Shown: positions 1 to 9,423 of the stretch, one piece after another
Layout of the letters: each line of letters begins with the position of its first letter
Position numbering within the stretch: position 1 is the first letter of the stretch
From: an uncultured Brachyspira sp.
Lineage (GTDB): Bacteria; Spirochaetota; Brachyspiria; Brachyspirales; Brachyspiraceae
Direction of reading: 5' to 3'
Assembly (NCBI RefSeq): GCF_944390595.1
Contig: NZ_CALXRN010000032.1
Location: forward strand, 1-44,666
Length of the DNA: 44,666 nt
Position numbers and translations under genes: made by a program
Notes under the pieces: generated by a model
The model's database searches: none
Told to the model about the DNA's origin: nothing
What the model saw: only the letters and a program-made list of their open reading frames with translations

Positions 1-195
1 GCTCTTACTAATGAATGGGTTGATATGTTAAAAGCTGGTATTATTGATCCTGCTAAAGTTTCAAGAAGTGCTTTACAAAATGCTGCTTCTATTGCCAGTC
101 AAGTATTAACTGCTGAAGTTATTATTACAGATATACCTGAACCTGAAAAACCAATGCCTCCAATGCCTGGCGGCGGAATGGGCGGTATGTATTAA
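1..195 (+). CDS. groEL: Chaperonin GroEL, C-terminal end (partial)
   Basis: This is the last 64 codons of a gene that starts before the window. The reading frame is open from base 1 and ends in TAA at 193-195. The residues match the end of GroEL: the helix with [17 protein letters not shown], then the acidic-proline stretch and a Gly/Met-rich tail ending GGGMGGMY. GroEL forms the cytoplasmic double-ring folding chamber with GroES. The GGM tail projects into the central cavity and is typical of bacterial group I chaperonins. A strong hairpin follows at 242-277, so this is the end of its transcript. The upstream part cannot be judged from this window. Confidence 0.97.
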   Translation, partial: ALTNEWVDMLKAGIIDPAKVSRSALQNAASIASQVLTAEVIITDIPEPEKPMPPMPGGGMGGMY

Positions 196-241
196 TAAAT
201 AGCCTGTTTTATATTAGAATAAAAAATTATAATATAAATAA

Positions 242-277
242 AAAAGCCTCAGTATTATTACTGGGGCTTTTATTTTT
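242..277. terminator. Intrinsic terminator between groEL and uvrB
   Basis: A 13-bp stem (242-254 with 259-271, one G-T pair) with a 4-base loop TTAT is followed by a T-rich run to 277. The left arm begins with AAAA, so the hairpin can also act on the opposite strand. It sits between two convergent genes and probably stops both. Confidence 0.9.
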
Positions 278-285
278 ACTAAGAA

Positions 286-2337
286 TTACTTTTTACGTTG
301 TTTTCCATTAGGATTTTTGGAAGTTATGTTTTTATGAACATTTTTCTTTTGAGGTTTTAATTGTTTTAATTGATTTATTTTCTCTCTTATTTCAATAGCC
401 TTTTCAAACTCTAAACTGTCAGAAGCTTTTTTCATTTCTTTTTCAAGCTCTTTTATATAATCATCGCTTTTCTGCTCTGGGTCGATTTTTACTCTTTCAT
501 TGAAGCGTCTGAAATCAAAATGAAGTTCATAAGATGTTTCAACTTTTTCTTCGCGTTCAATTATATCCTGTATCTTTTTAATAATTGTTTTAGGAGTGAT
601 ATTATGTTCTTTGTTGTACTCCATTTGTATATTTCTTCTTCTTTCTGTTTCATCTATAGCAACCCTCATAGCATCGCTTATAGTATCTGCAAACATTATA
701 ACTCTTCCGTTAGCGTTTCTTGCCGCACGTCCAATAGTTTGTATTAGGGTAGTGGTGTTCCTTAAAAAACCTGTTTTATCAGCATCAAGTATTAATATTA
801 ATGATACCTCAGGTACATCAAGTCCCTCTCTAAGCAAGTTAATACCTACAAGTACATCGAAAGCACCAAGTCTTAAATCTCTTATTATCTCTACACGTTC
901 AACTGTTTGAATATCAGAATGAAGATAACGTGTTCTAACTCCGTTTTCATTTAAATATTTTGTTAAATCCTCAGCCATTTTTTTAGTAAGAGTTGTTATA
1001 AATATTCTTTCATTGTTTGATACAGTCTTTTTTATTTCTTCAAGTATTCGGTCTATTTGTCCGTCAATAGGGTATACTTCTATAATTGGATCAAGCAATC
1101 CTGTAGGACGAATTATCTGCTCTACAACCTGACTGCTTTTCTTTAATTCATATTCTGCAGGAGTGGCGCTAATATATATAGTGTCATTGGTTAGTTTTTC
1201 AAATTCTTCAAAAAATAATGGCCTGTTGTCAAGTGCTGAAGGAAGTCTGAAGCCGTACTTTACTAAAGTTTCTTTTCTGCTTCTGTCTCCGAAAAACATT
1301 CCTCTAATCTGAGGCACACTTACATGCGATTCATCTATTATAGTTAAAAAGTCTTCAGGAAAATAGTCTATCAAACAAGCAGGTCTGTCTCCTTCTTTTC
1401 TTCCTGATAATGGGCGTGAATAATTTTCTATTCCGGCACAGTATCCTACTTCTCTAAGCATTTCTAAATCATATTTTGTTCTTCCGTATATGCGTTCTGC
1501 TTCTACAAGTTTACCTTCTGATTTGAATTTATTATACTGCTCTTCAAGTTCTTCTTCTATTAATTTTATTCCGGCCGCTAATTTATCTCCTCCTGTAACG
1601 AAGTGCTTTGCCGGATATATAACAACTCTGTCCTGCTCTGCTAATTTTTGTCTTGTTATAGGATTTATTTTCATTATACGTTCAACAGTATCACCGAAAA
1701 ATTCAACTCTTATAACTTCATCAGAATAAGCACTCATTATTTCTAAAGTATCGCCTATTACTTTAAATCTCGCCCTTTCAAGTACATCTTTTACGCGTTC
1801 ATATTGTATTGAAACCAATTTTTCAATTATTTCATCTCTGTCATATTCGCCGTTTTTTTCTATTGAAATATATAATTTTCTGTAATCTTCAGGAGAACCC
1901 AAGCCGTATATACATGAAACAGAAGCTACTATTATAACATCTCTTCTTTCAAGTAATGATGTAGTTGCTTTAAGTCTTAATCTATCAATTTCATCATTAA
2001 CAGAGGCATCTTTATCGATATATAAATCCTTTGCAGGAACATAAGCTTCGGGCTGATAATAATCGTAGTATGAAACGAAGTATTCAACAGCATTATTGGG
2101 AAAAAAATCTTTAAGCTCTCTGTAAAGCTGAGCCGCTAAGGTTTTGTTATGCGACATTACTAGAGTAGGGCGGTTTGCTTTTTCTATAACATTAGCTATA
2201 GTGAAAGTTTTTCCGCTTGCTGTAACTCCCAAAAGAGTTTGATATTTATTTTTATTTTCAAGTCCTTTTACTAGAGATTCTATAGCTGTTACTTGGTCGC
2301 CTGAAGGTTTGAAATTTGATTCTATTTTAAAATTCAT
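286..2337 (-). CDS. uvrB: UvrABC excinuclease subunit B
   Basis: UvrB is the damage-verifying helicase-like subunit of nucleotide excision repair. UvrA loads it on damaged DNA, and it then recruits UvrC for incision. The 683-residue protein has the usual length and order. Walker A GVTASGKT is at residues 37-44. The aromatic beta-hairpin that probes DNA ([12 protein letters not shown]) is near residue 92. The DEAH-like box is DESH near residue 338, and helicase motifs V and VI (GLDVPEVSL and QTIGRAAR) follow. The C-terminal UVR coiled-coil that contacts UvrC and UvrA is near residues 625-655, followed by a short basic tail. The gene stands alone, converging on groEL. No clear Shine-Dalgarno precedes the ATG, but the N-terminus fits the family. 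Confidence 0.97.
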   Translation of the reverse strand: MNFKIESNFKPSGDQVTAIESLVKGLENKNKYQTLLGVTASGKTFTIANVIEKANRPTLVMSHNKTLAAQLYRELKDFFPNNAVEYFVSYYDYYQPEAYVPAKDLYIDKDASVNDEIDRLRLKATTSLLERRDVIIVASVSCIYGLGSPEDYRKLYISIEKNGEYDRDEIIEKLVSIQYERVKDVLERARFKVIGDTLEIMSAYSDEVIRVEFFGDTVERIMKINPITRQKLAEQDRVVIYPAKHFVTGGDKLAAGIKLIEEELEEQYNKFKSEGKLVEAERIYGRTKYDLEMLREVGYCAGIENYSRPLSGRKEGDRPACLIDYFPEDFLTIIDESHVSVPQIRGMFFGDRSRKETLVKYGFRLPSALDNRPLFFEEFEKLTNDTIYISATPAEYELKKSSQVVEQIIRPTGLLDPIIEVYPIDGQIDRILEEIKKTVSNNERIFITTLTKKMAEDLTKYLNENGVRTRYLHSDIQTVERVEIIRDLRLGAFDVLVGINLLREGLDVPEVSLILILDADKTGFLRNTTTLIQTIGRAARNANGRVIMFADTISDAMRVAIDETERRRNIQMEYNKEHNITPKTIIKKIQDIIEREEKVETSYELHFDFRRFNERVKIDPEQKSDDYIKELEKEMKKASDSLEFEKAIEIREKINQLKQLKPQKKNVHKNITSKNPNGKQRKK

Positions 2338-2372
2338 ATAATAATTATACTATATTTTATATATTTAGTAAA

Positions 2373-3280
2373 TTATTTGAAAAAATTTTTCAATTTAGAT
2401 TTGAAAACATTAAATTCTCTGTATAGATTTATATAATAAGGATTAAAGTTTAAATCTTTATTTAAATAAAGTCTTTTTATGTATAATTTAGACCATACAA
2501 TAAAATGTAATGAATGAAATCTTATTTTTTTATTTATATTATCATTATGGTAATCGCAAAATGGAATATTATTTTCAAAGAATATTTTCTTCATTTCATA
2601 TTTACCTTTTTTCAGCATTTCAAATTGAGGTGCTCCATAAACAATAGAAGAATCAAATATTGAATCATTTTCTATTTCTGATAAATTTCCTACTTTAAAA
2701 TTTGTATGTGAAAAAAATTCTCTTGAAATATCCATATCTGAAATACTTCCTGCAATACCATTATTTACTCTGTTGGGATCGTCATAATACATACTTTTTA
2801 ATTTATTTATTTCTTTTTCATCAGTATATTTAAATAATAAATACTTTGAAAACTCTTCTAATACTTTTATATCTCTTATATACATAGTTAAAGCTAAATT
2901 ATGTGCCAATGATATATCGTATTTTATAAATGGTTTTAAAGCTTCATTTAAATCAGAAAAAAGTAATATATCACTATCAATATGAAAGCATTCTGTTAAA
3001 TTATATTCTTTCATAAAATCTTTTAAAATAATCCATCTTTGCATACAGAACATTTCATAATTAGGATTGCTTTTACCAAGATGTATGTATTTATTTTGAA
3101 AAATTATAGATTCTTCTTTTTTGAGTTTTTCTACATCTACAAAAGTTGAATATTTAGAATATTCTTTATATTCTCTATTTGATATTAAAAATATATTGGC
3201 ATTTCTATTTGTTTCTTTTAATTTTTTAGTGTGTAAATTACATATTTAGAAAAACCAGTGTGTATAATTACGATATTCAT
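2373..3280 (-). pseudogene. Putative glycosyltransferase, frameshifted near its 5' end
   Basis: The intact downstream piece (2373-3053, 226 codons from an internal ATG) contains a DXD-type nucleotide-sugar motif, HIDSDILLF, after a helix rich in aromatic residues. This resembles small sugar transferases with a GT-A fold. The frame stays open upstream of that ATG to about 3246. A second frame carries a natural start at 3278-3280, reading MNIVIIHTGFSKYVIYTLK. The two join if one A is added to the run of six A (plus-strand T at 3222-3227), which gives TLKKLKETNRNANIFLISN and a protein of about 302 residues. The gene therefore looks complete apart from one missing base. It could be a true inactivation, a slippage-controlled gene or a sequencing error. 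A start at 3053 would drop the first strand of the fold. Confidence 0.75.
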
Positions 3281-3640
3281 AGTATAAAAACATTACCATT
3301 ATAATATTTTTCAAAATTATATTGTATATTTAATTTTATAAAAAATATAATATTATAATATTATAAATTGTCAATATTACTTAAATTAGTATATAATAAA
3401 TTTATTGCAAAATTAGAATATAAAATTATTTAATTTTAAATTATAAAAATAATACTTGATATTATGTTTAGTATATTTAATAGAGTATTTATATCATTTA
3501 CCTAATTATTCTAAAATAGTATGTTTTTTAAGCTTAGTTGTAGATAAACCATTTTTTATTAAGAAATCAATACTCTATTGGCATAATATTTTTATTATAC
3601 GAATTAAAAATTAAATTAATATGTATTCTTTTTATATGAT
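3281..3640. other. Gene-free AT-rich stretch
   Basis: No convincing gene, RNA or terminator is visible here. It separates the broken glycosyltransferase from the broken RND pump, both on the minus strand. A plus-strand frame of about 55 codons is open to a stop near 3610, but it has no plausible start or ribosome binding site and I do not recognise it. Confidence 0.5.
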
Positions 3641-6600
3641 TTATTTCAATTTTATTAATTTAAAATCTATGGCTATCATAAATACGCATGGTAAAAATAT
3701 TAAAGTTATAAGTGTAGAAAATATCAAACCATAAGCCAAACTCATAACTATAGGTACTATCAGGTCAGCACGTCCTCCTATACCGTACACTGTAGGAAGA
3801 AGTCCGCCGACAGTTGTTATAGTTGTTAAAAATATTGGAAGAAGTCTTTGAGTTGCACCTTCTACTATTGAATTGAATGCAAATTTCTTAGGGTTATTTA
3901 ATGCATCAGGATTTGTTTTTCCGGATTCTATTATTTTGTTTATTAAGTCTATCATTATTATTCCGTCATTAACAAGAACTCCGCATAATCCGACTATGCC
4001 TATAAATCCTATAAATGACATAGGCATGCCATGTATATAAAATGCTATAAATACTCCAGTTAATGTAAATGGTATCAAGAACATTATCATTAAAGGCTGA
4101 ATAAATTTCTTGAATTGCAGTAACAGTATCAAGTATATTAATACTATAGCTATTAATAATGTGGCTGTAAGTCCGTCTAATGCTCCTACAGTTTGGTCAG
4201 CTTCTCCTCCGAAACCTATTATTATACCAGGATATCTTTGGCTGATATCTTTAAATTTATTTTGTATTGCAAACATAACTTGTATTGATGTATTTTTACC
4301 TTGAATTAAATCGGCTGTTATGGTTATACACCTTTATCCGTTATAGTGTCTTATAGCAGATACTCCGTTTGTATTGATTATATCCGCAACATTTTTTAAA
4401 TATAAAAGTCTATTGTATGTATTTGGTATAACTAGATTATTCAATACATTAGTGTCAAATATATAATCTCTGTCGAGCTGCACTCTAAAATCTAATTTGT
4501 AATCTAGTTCCTGAATATATGTAGCAACTGTTCCGCTGTATGCAGTTCTTAATTCGTTTGCAACATTGGCAACATTCATTCCTAATTGTGCTATTTCATC
4601 ATAATTGAATATAACTCTTAATTCATCTTTTCCTATTTTATCATCATCATAATAATTTATTACCCCGTCTAAGCTAAGTAAATAAGCTTTTACTTCATCT
4701 CTAACTTTTCTAGTTTTTTCTATATCATTTCCTACTATTTTTATATCTACTGCTTTTCCAGGATCCATTGGAAGTTTAACAGATACCATTAAAGCATCTA
4801 ATTCTTTTCTTAAACTTGTTTTTTCTATCTCTGCATTTATATCATCCATTATATCGTATGCTGTTTTTTTTCTTTCTGTTGATGGTATTAGATAAACTGT
4901 TATGCCAGCAAGATTTACAGATTCCTCTGAAATATCAACTATATTTTGATTCACTTGTTTTCCTACCACACTATTAACTGCAATTAAGTTCTCAGGATCA
5001 ACTGATTTGTATATTATATTTTCTATTTGCTCAACGTATTTCATTGTATTTTTGATAGAATTTCCTATTCCAGAGTCAATATTTATCATTATGCTATCTG
5101 AGCTTGTATCATATATAAGTATGAATTTCTGCAGACTTTCTTTAGCCAAAAAAAATGAAAATATTAAAAGAACTACGAAAAATAAAACAACTAAATATCT
5201 GAATTTTAATAATATTTTTAATGCCTTATTAAAAGGATTTTTCATTGCATTAAAAAGTTTTTCTTTATCGAAATCTAACGGATTTTTAATATTTTTGAAA
5301 AAATTAAATTTTGATTTTTTCTTTGTTTTGTCCTGCAAATTATTAGGAAGAATAAATATTGCTTGAAACAAACTAGCAAGCAAAGCAGCAACTACAACTT
5401 TAGGAAAAGGTGCAATTAATTTGCCTACAACATCTTTAGTTAAAAGCATTGGTATAAAAGCAACAACAGTAGTCATTGTAGCAACCATTATAGGACTTAC
5501 AACATCTCTTACTGCTTCAACAGTTCCTTCTAATCCTGTTTTACCTGATTTTTGAAAATCATATATGTTTTCGCATACTACAATACTATTATCAACAACC
5601 ATTCCTATAACAGTAATTATACCAGCAAGAGATATTATATTAAATGTTAATTCAGAAAAATGAATATATGAAAATGTTATAAATATTACAACTATCATTC
5701 CTATGCTTGTGAATAATGCACTTTTGAAATCTAAAAATATTATTAGAACTATTAATATTATTATAAATCCGAATATTAAATTGCTTGTAGCTACATTAGT
5801 TAATGCTAATACCATTCTTGAAGTCTCTCCCATAGTGGTAACTTCTACATTTTCCGGTATTAGATTTTTATTATTTTTTAAAAATTCATTTATGTTTTCT
5901 GTGGTTTTAACTATATCGGCATTTTCTTTTTTTAATATGTTTAATGAATATCCTTCTACGCTGTTTATTCTTACATAAATAGATTTTTCAACAAAACTTC
6001 TATCTACTTTTGCCAAATCTTGTATTCTTACTCTTTGTCCATTAAAAGTAGAACGTACCACAACATTCGTGGCTTCAATAGGATCATCAAATTGTCCCAT
6101 TGTAACGACAGTTTTTTCTTCTTCATTTTCCTCTAAATCCATGTATAGAGGTTTTTTAAAATCACCGCTTGTTGCTCTTATATTCCTTGCAGAAAGAGAA
6201 TTTACTATGTCTGTAAGAGATATATAATATTCCTGCAATTTTTTAGGGTCTGCTAGTATTTTTATTTCAGGATCTGTTCTTCCCTGAACTCTTATATCAG
6301 CAACTCCGTCTACATATTTTAATTGTCTTTCTAATTCTTTACTGAAATCATATAAAATCTTTTCATCTCCATTATATCCTTTTTTAAAATGAACACCTAT
6401 ATTATATATTGGAGTTAATTTTGGATTTATATCTGTTATTTCTATTGTTTCAACTTCTTCTGCCATATCAGGTACGCTTTGCATTTTTCTAAAAATATCA
6501 TCTTTAGCTTTACTTGTATCTATTTCCATATCCAATTGTACAAATATTATAGCAGCATTTTCTGTTATTATCGATGTAAATTCATCTATTCCTGATATAG

Positions 6601-6820
6601 TCCTTAATTGGTCTTCTATTTGTATAACGGCATTTTGTTCAACATCTAATGGAGATGCCCCAGGATATACAACCTGCAAAATCATTAATTCTAAATCAGT
6701 AGATGGAAATGATTCTTTATCTATATTGTAGTATGAATATAAACCTAACATAATAGAAACAAATATGATAATGTTTACAAGCATTCTATTGTTAGCAAAA
6801 AAATATATTAAATTTTTCAT
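3641..6820 (-). pseudogene. RND-family efflux pump permease with one in-frame stop
   Basis: RND permeases of the HAE1/AcrB type use the proton gradient to push drugs or other compounds out through an adaptor and an outer-membrane channel. The frame spans 1,058 sense codons, the normal family length, but TAA at 4334-4336 cuts it after 828 codons. The 19 codons between that stop and the next ATG (4276) stay in the same frame, and the remaining 211 codons encode the last transmembrane helices, so this is a nonsense mutation and not two genes. Visible features are the N-terminal helix, two porter domains and the TM4 proton-relay motif GMVVDNSIVV. The truncated form would lose TM8-12. No adaptor or TolC-like gene lies beside it. 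The divergent TetR gene may regulate it. Confidence 0.88.
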
Positions 6821-6939
6821 AGTATAAAAAATCTCTAAATAATTATTTCTATTAGAATAGTATAATAAATTTTTGTATGAATTTATACCTCTTATTATTA
6901 AAAAAAATATTATGTTATTGTTTTTATATAATATTTTTG

Positions 6940-6967
6940 TAAATTAGTATGTTTTTTTACTAATTTA
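6940..6967. promoter_or_regulatory. Perfect inverted repeat, candidate TetR-type operator
   Basis: TAAATTAGTA (6940-6949) and TACTAATTTA (6958-6967) are exact reverse complements separated by 8 bases. The repeat lies about midway in the 318-bp gap between the RND gene and the divergent TetR-type regulator, where an operator for both would be expected. Apart from the tetR promoter nothing else stands out in this gap. The arms are AT-rich, so chance is possible in this genome. Confidence 0.4.
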
Positions 6968-7052
6968 TAGACATAAATATTATAATGTTGATTATATAAG
7001 TATTATAATATAATTTTTTTTCATTTATCATTTATTATTGTTATATTAACAG

Positions 7053-7080
7053 TTTACATTTTACAAGATTATAATATAAT
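7053..7080 (+). promoter_or_regulatory. Probable promoter of the TetR-type regulator
   Basis: TTTACA (7053-7058), 16 bp, then TATAAT (7075-7080), about 58 bp upstream of the chosen start. A second overlapping TATAAT at 7070-7075 has poor spacing. Confidence 0.5.
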
Positions 7081-7138
7081 ATGATGTAGTATTGAAAATT
7101 AATTATATTTTCGTTTATAGTTTATAGGAACATTGTAT

Positions 7139-7726
7139 ATGAAAAATGATTCAAATAAAAATAATGCAAGAGTAAGAAAAACTAAAAAATTACTTGAAGA
7201 TTCTTTAGGACTCTTATTGGAAGAGAAACCTTTTGAAGATATTAGAGTAATAGATATATGTGCAAAAGCTAATATGCATAGAAGCACTTTTTATACTTAT
7301 TACAATTATAAATATGAACTATTAAAGTCAAAATTAGATGAATATGAAGCTAAATTTTTAGAAGATTTGAACAGATATAAAATAGAAAATAAATTAAAAG
7401 ATTCTCATGTGGACATAATGGAAAAAATACTTCAATATTTTTATTTAAACAGAAAATATTTAAAAATAATATTTAAAAATAATAAAGACGGCAGTATTAC
7501 TAAAATTTTAAGAGAATATTTAGCTTCTTATGTTATAGAGGGTATAAAAGATTTCAAAACTATACGTCCTGATAAAGAAAACGTTATGAGAATAATGGGC
7601 AGTTTTTATTCAGGAGCTTTCATATCGGTTCTTACAGATTGGATTTTAAATGATTGTTTTATATCTGTTGAAGATTTGGCTGTGTATATATCAGATATAA
7701 TAATGCAAAGAGTTTTTGCTGAATAA
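7139..7726 (+). CDS. TetR/AcrR-family transcriptional regulator
   Basis: This 195-residue protein has the TetR layout: an N-terminal three-helix DNA-binding domain, then a larger all-helical ligand domain. The recognition-helix region is DICAKANMHRSTFYTYYNYKYELL, a good match to the family signature of a small helix-turn-helix followed by TFYxYF-like residues. The C-terminal part resembles the TetR_C domain of AcrR-like proteins. I chose the ATG at 7139 because AGGAA at 7126-7130 lies 8 bases before it. A TTG two codons earlier is too close to that site. It diverges from the RND pump gene, so a role as its repressor is likely by context, although the pump is now broken. Confidence 0.88.
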   Translation: MKNDSNKNNARVRKTKKLLEDSLGLLLEEKPFEDIRVIDICAKANMHRSTFYTYYNYKYELLKSKLDEYEAKFLEDLNRYKIENKLKDSHVDIMEKILQYFYLNRKYLKIIFKNNKDGSITKILREYLASYVIEGIKDFKTIRPDKENVMRIMGSFYSGAFISVLTDWILNDCFISVEDLAVYISDIIMQRVFAE

Positions 7727-7869
7727 TTATTAGTCAGTTTAAATTAAGATATCTATATTGTATGAAATTTGTCGATAATATAAAAAGATTATAATAATTA
7801 TTTTACATTTATATTATTTAATTTGATTTAATAAACTAGGTATATTTGTAAAAAGGAGAATACCACATT

Positions 7870-8397
7870 ATGAAGAAAATAATATTATTTATATCTTTTA
7901 TATTATCATTTCATTTATTGAATGCTCAAAATATCACTAAAGAAAGCGACTATTCAAAAAATTGGGTTAATTTTGTTTTTAAGAAAACAATAGATATGAA
8001 AGGAGCTTTATATGAGGGAAGACCTGGAGGAGATTTGGAATTAATTTCTGGAAGAACTCCTATAATGCTTGTGAAAATGTATAAATTTTTAGGTGCAAGA
8101 TCTGATTCACATGCCTATTATTCTCATCAAGTTCCTATATCTATGTTCTATGATAACGCTCCTGCTTTAGGTGTTAATTTAGTAGAAGGTTATTCTATTG
8201 AAGACGGTAAAGTTATGAGATATTCTAAATATATAAGAAGTTATCAAGGTAAATTAGATACATGGAAAAAGGCTAATTCTATTTTTACTAATGAGAGATG
8301 GGTTGCAAATACTAATGCAGATTGGGATTCTTATCCAGTACCTCAGCCTGAAGATGTTAATTGGGCAGAGGGAGAATATGCCGGAGAGTTATATTAA
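7870..8397 (+). CDS. Exported protein of unrecognised family (copy 1)
   Basis: I do not recognise the family. The 175-residue product starts with a clear signal peptide (MKKIILFISFILSFHLLNAQ), which suggests cleavage after NA and a periplasmic or surface location. The mature part is rich in aromatic residues. Its C-terminal half (EGYSIEDGKV, then LDTWKKANSIF, ERWVANTNADWDSYPVPQPEDVNW) aligns with the next gene, so the two are tandem duplicates. AAGGAG at 7853-7858 precedes the ATG. Only 13 bases separate it from the next gene, so they are probably cotranscribed. No catalytic motif or metal site is evident. Confidence 0.8.
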   Translation: MKKIILFISFILSFHLLNAQNITKESDYSKNWVNFVFKKTIDMKGALYEGRPGGDLELISGRTPIMLVKMYKFLGARSDSHAYYSHQVPISMFYDNAPALGVNLVEGYSIEDGKVMRYSKYIRSYQGKLDTWKKANSIFTNERWVANTNADWDSYPVPQPEDVNWAEGEYAGELY

Positions 8398-8410
8398 TTA
8401 AAAAACGTAA

Positions 8411-8926
8411 ATGCAATATGTTTTTATTATTTTATCTATTATATTGCTTCTTGTAGTTTTATTATTTATAAGTAATAAGAAAGTTGTATCTTATGATAAT
8501 GAATGGGTAAAGCTTGTAAGAAATAGAGTTGTCAATGCTGATAAACATTATTTATTTAAAGATGATGCAGAGCTTATAATAGATAATAAAAAGAAATTAA
8601 TATTTATTAAAGCTAAATATAATAATATGGCTGTATATAGTAATACAGATTATTTGAATAAATTTATGTTAATTTTTTCTGGTTATCCTTCTATAAAAGC
8701 TGCTTTTATGGAAGGATATATTGTTGAAAATAATAAGTTATATTATACCTATGCTTATAAATCATCTTATTATGATAAACTTCATAATTGGATGGAACTT
8801 AATGGTGTTTTTCAGTCTAAAGAAGTTTGGGTAGCTAAAAAAAATATCAAATGGAATACTTTTCCTTCTCCTCAGTATAATGATATAAATTGGGAAAAAA
8901 AAGCAATGATTGGGGTATTATCATAA
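8411..8926 (+). CDS. Membrane-anchored paralogue of the preceding gene (copy 2)
   Basis: This 171-residue protein shares the C-terminal pattern of its neighbour: EGYIVENNKL, LHNWMELNGVFQSKEVWVAKKN, then KWNTFPSPQYNDINW. Instead of a cleavable signal peptide it begins with a single uncleaved-looking helix (residues 2-21, VFIILSIILLLVVLLFI), so it is likely held in the inner membrane with the domain outside. The Shine-Dalgarno is weak. The pair probably arose by duplication followed by a change of N-terminus. The function is unknown and no known domain is visible. Confidence 0.75.
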   Translation: MQYVFIILSIILLLVVLLFISNKKVVSYDNEWVKLVRNRVVNADKHYLFKDDAELIIDNKKKLIFIKAKYNNMAVYSNTDYLNKFMLIFSGYPSIKAAFMEGYIVENNKLYYTYAYKSSYYDKLHNWMELNGVFQSKEVWVAKKNIKWNTFPSPQYNDINWEKKAMIGVLS

Positions 8927-8948
8927 ATCAATTCATTTATCTTTTATA

Positions 8949-8977
8949 TTGACTTAAACATTTTTATTTGTTATAAT
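8949..8977 (+). promoter_or_regulatory. Consensus promoter of the STAS gene
   Basis: TTGACT (8949-8954), exactly 17 bp, then TATAAT (8972-8977). This gives a leader of about 28 bases before the start at 9012. Confidence 0.8.
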
Positions 8978-9011
8978 TTTCAAAGTTATAATTATGAAGA
9001 AGGAGTATAAT

Positions 9012-9344
9012 ATGAGTTTAAATATAGAAGATAAAGGTAAAGCTAAAATAATTAGATTAGAAGGAAAGTTAGACGTTAATTTATCTATTTCTATAGAAAC
9101 AGAATTAGAACAATTAGTTGAATCAGGTTCTAATAAATTAATATTAGAATTATCAGGTGTTGAATATTTAAGTTCCAGCGGAATTAGAGTATTCATTTCT
9201 ATAATGAGAAAAATAAAATCAAAAGACGGTAAATTAGTATTAGCTTGTGTTCCAGATATTATTAAAAAAATATTAAAAACTGTAGAGCTAGAAGATTTAT
9301 TTGAAGTTTATGAATCTGTAGATGATGCTTTAAATGCATTTTAA
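9012..9344 (+). CDS. STAS-domain anti-sigma factor antagonist (RsbV/SpoIIAA type)
   Basis: The 110-residue protein is a single STAS domain. It opens with a beta-strand (AKIIRLEGKLDV), and carries the conserved loop VEYLSSSGIRVFI, where one of the serines is the usual site phosphorylated by a partner anti-sigma kinase. It ends with LVLACVPDIIKKIL and the last helix DLFEVYESVDDAL. In known systems the unphosphorylated form releases a sigma factor or a regulator from its kinase. No partner kinase or sigma factor is encoded nearby. I chose the ATG at 9012 because AGAAGGAG at 8998-9005 sits 6 bases before it. A start six codons earlier would place this site inside the gene. Confidence 0.92.
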   Translation: MSLNIEDKGKAKIIRLEGKLDVNLSISIETELEQLVESGSNKLILELSGVEYLSSSGIRVFISIMRKIKSKDGKLVLACVPDIIKKILKTVELEDLFEVYESVDDALNAF

Positions 9345-9356
9345 TTTTTTATAATA

Positions 9357-9384
9357 TTGCTTTATTAGTATTTTTTTGTATAAT
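9357..9384 (+). promoter_or_regulatory. Promoter of the giant lipoprotein gene
   Basis: TTGCTT (9357-9362), 16 bp, TATAAT (9379-9384). Its position supports the downstream ATG at 9424, since an upstream TTG start at 9376 would overlap the -10 box. Confidence 0.6.
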
Positions 9385-9423
9385 ATAAAAATATATAAAA
9401 AAATACTAATATTAGAATATTTT

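Noticed and set aside
2338-2372. TATAAT upstream of uvrB on the minus strand with TTTACT 17 bases before it
   Set aside because: The -10 box is only three bases from the ATG, so transcription would begin inside the gene. The box is better explained by chance in AT-rich DNA.
3505-3610. Open plus-strand frame of about 55 codons in the gap after the RND gene
   Set aside because: No start codon with a ribosome site, no recognised residues, and the AT-rich composition makes such frames common.
9376-9423. Upstream TTG start for the giant lipoprotein
   Set aside because: It overlaps the probable -10 box and would add a stretch before the lipoprotein signal. The ATG at 9424 gives a normal signal with Cys 22.
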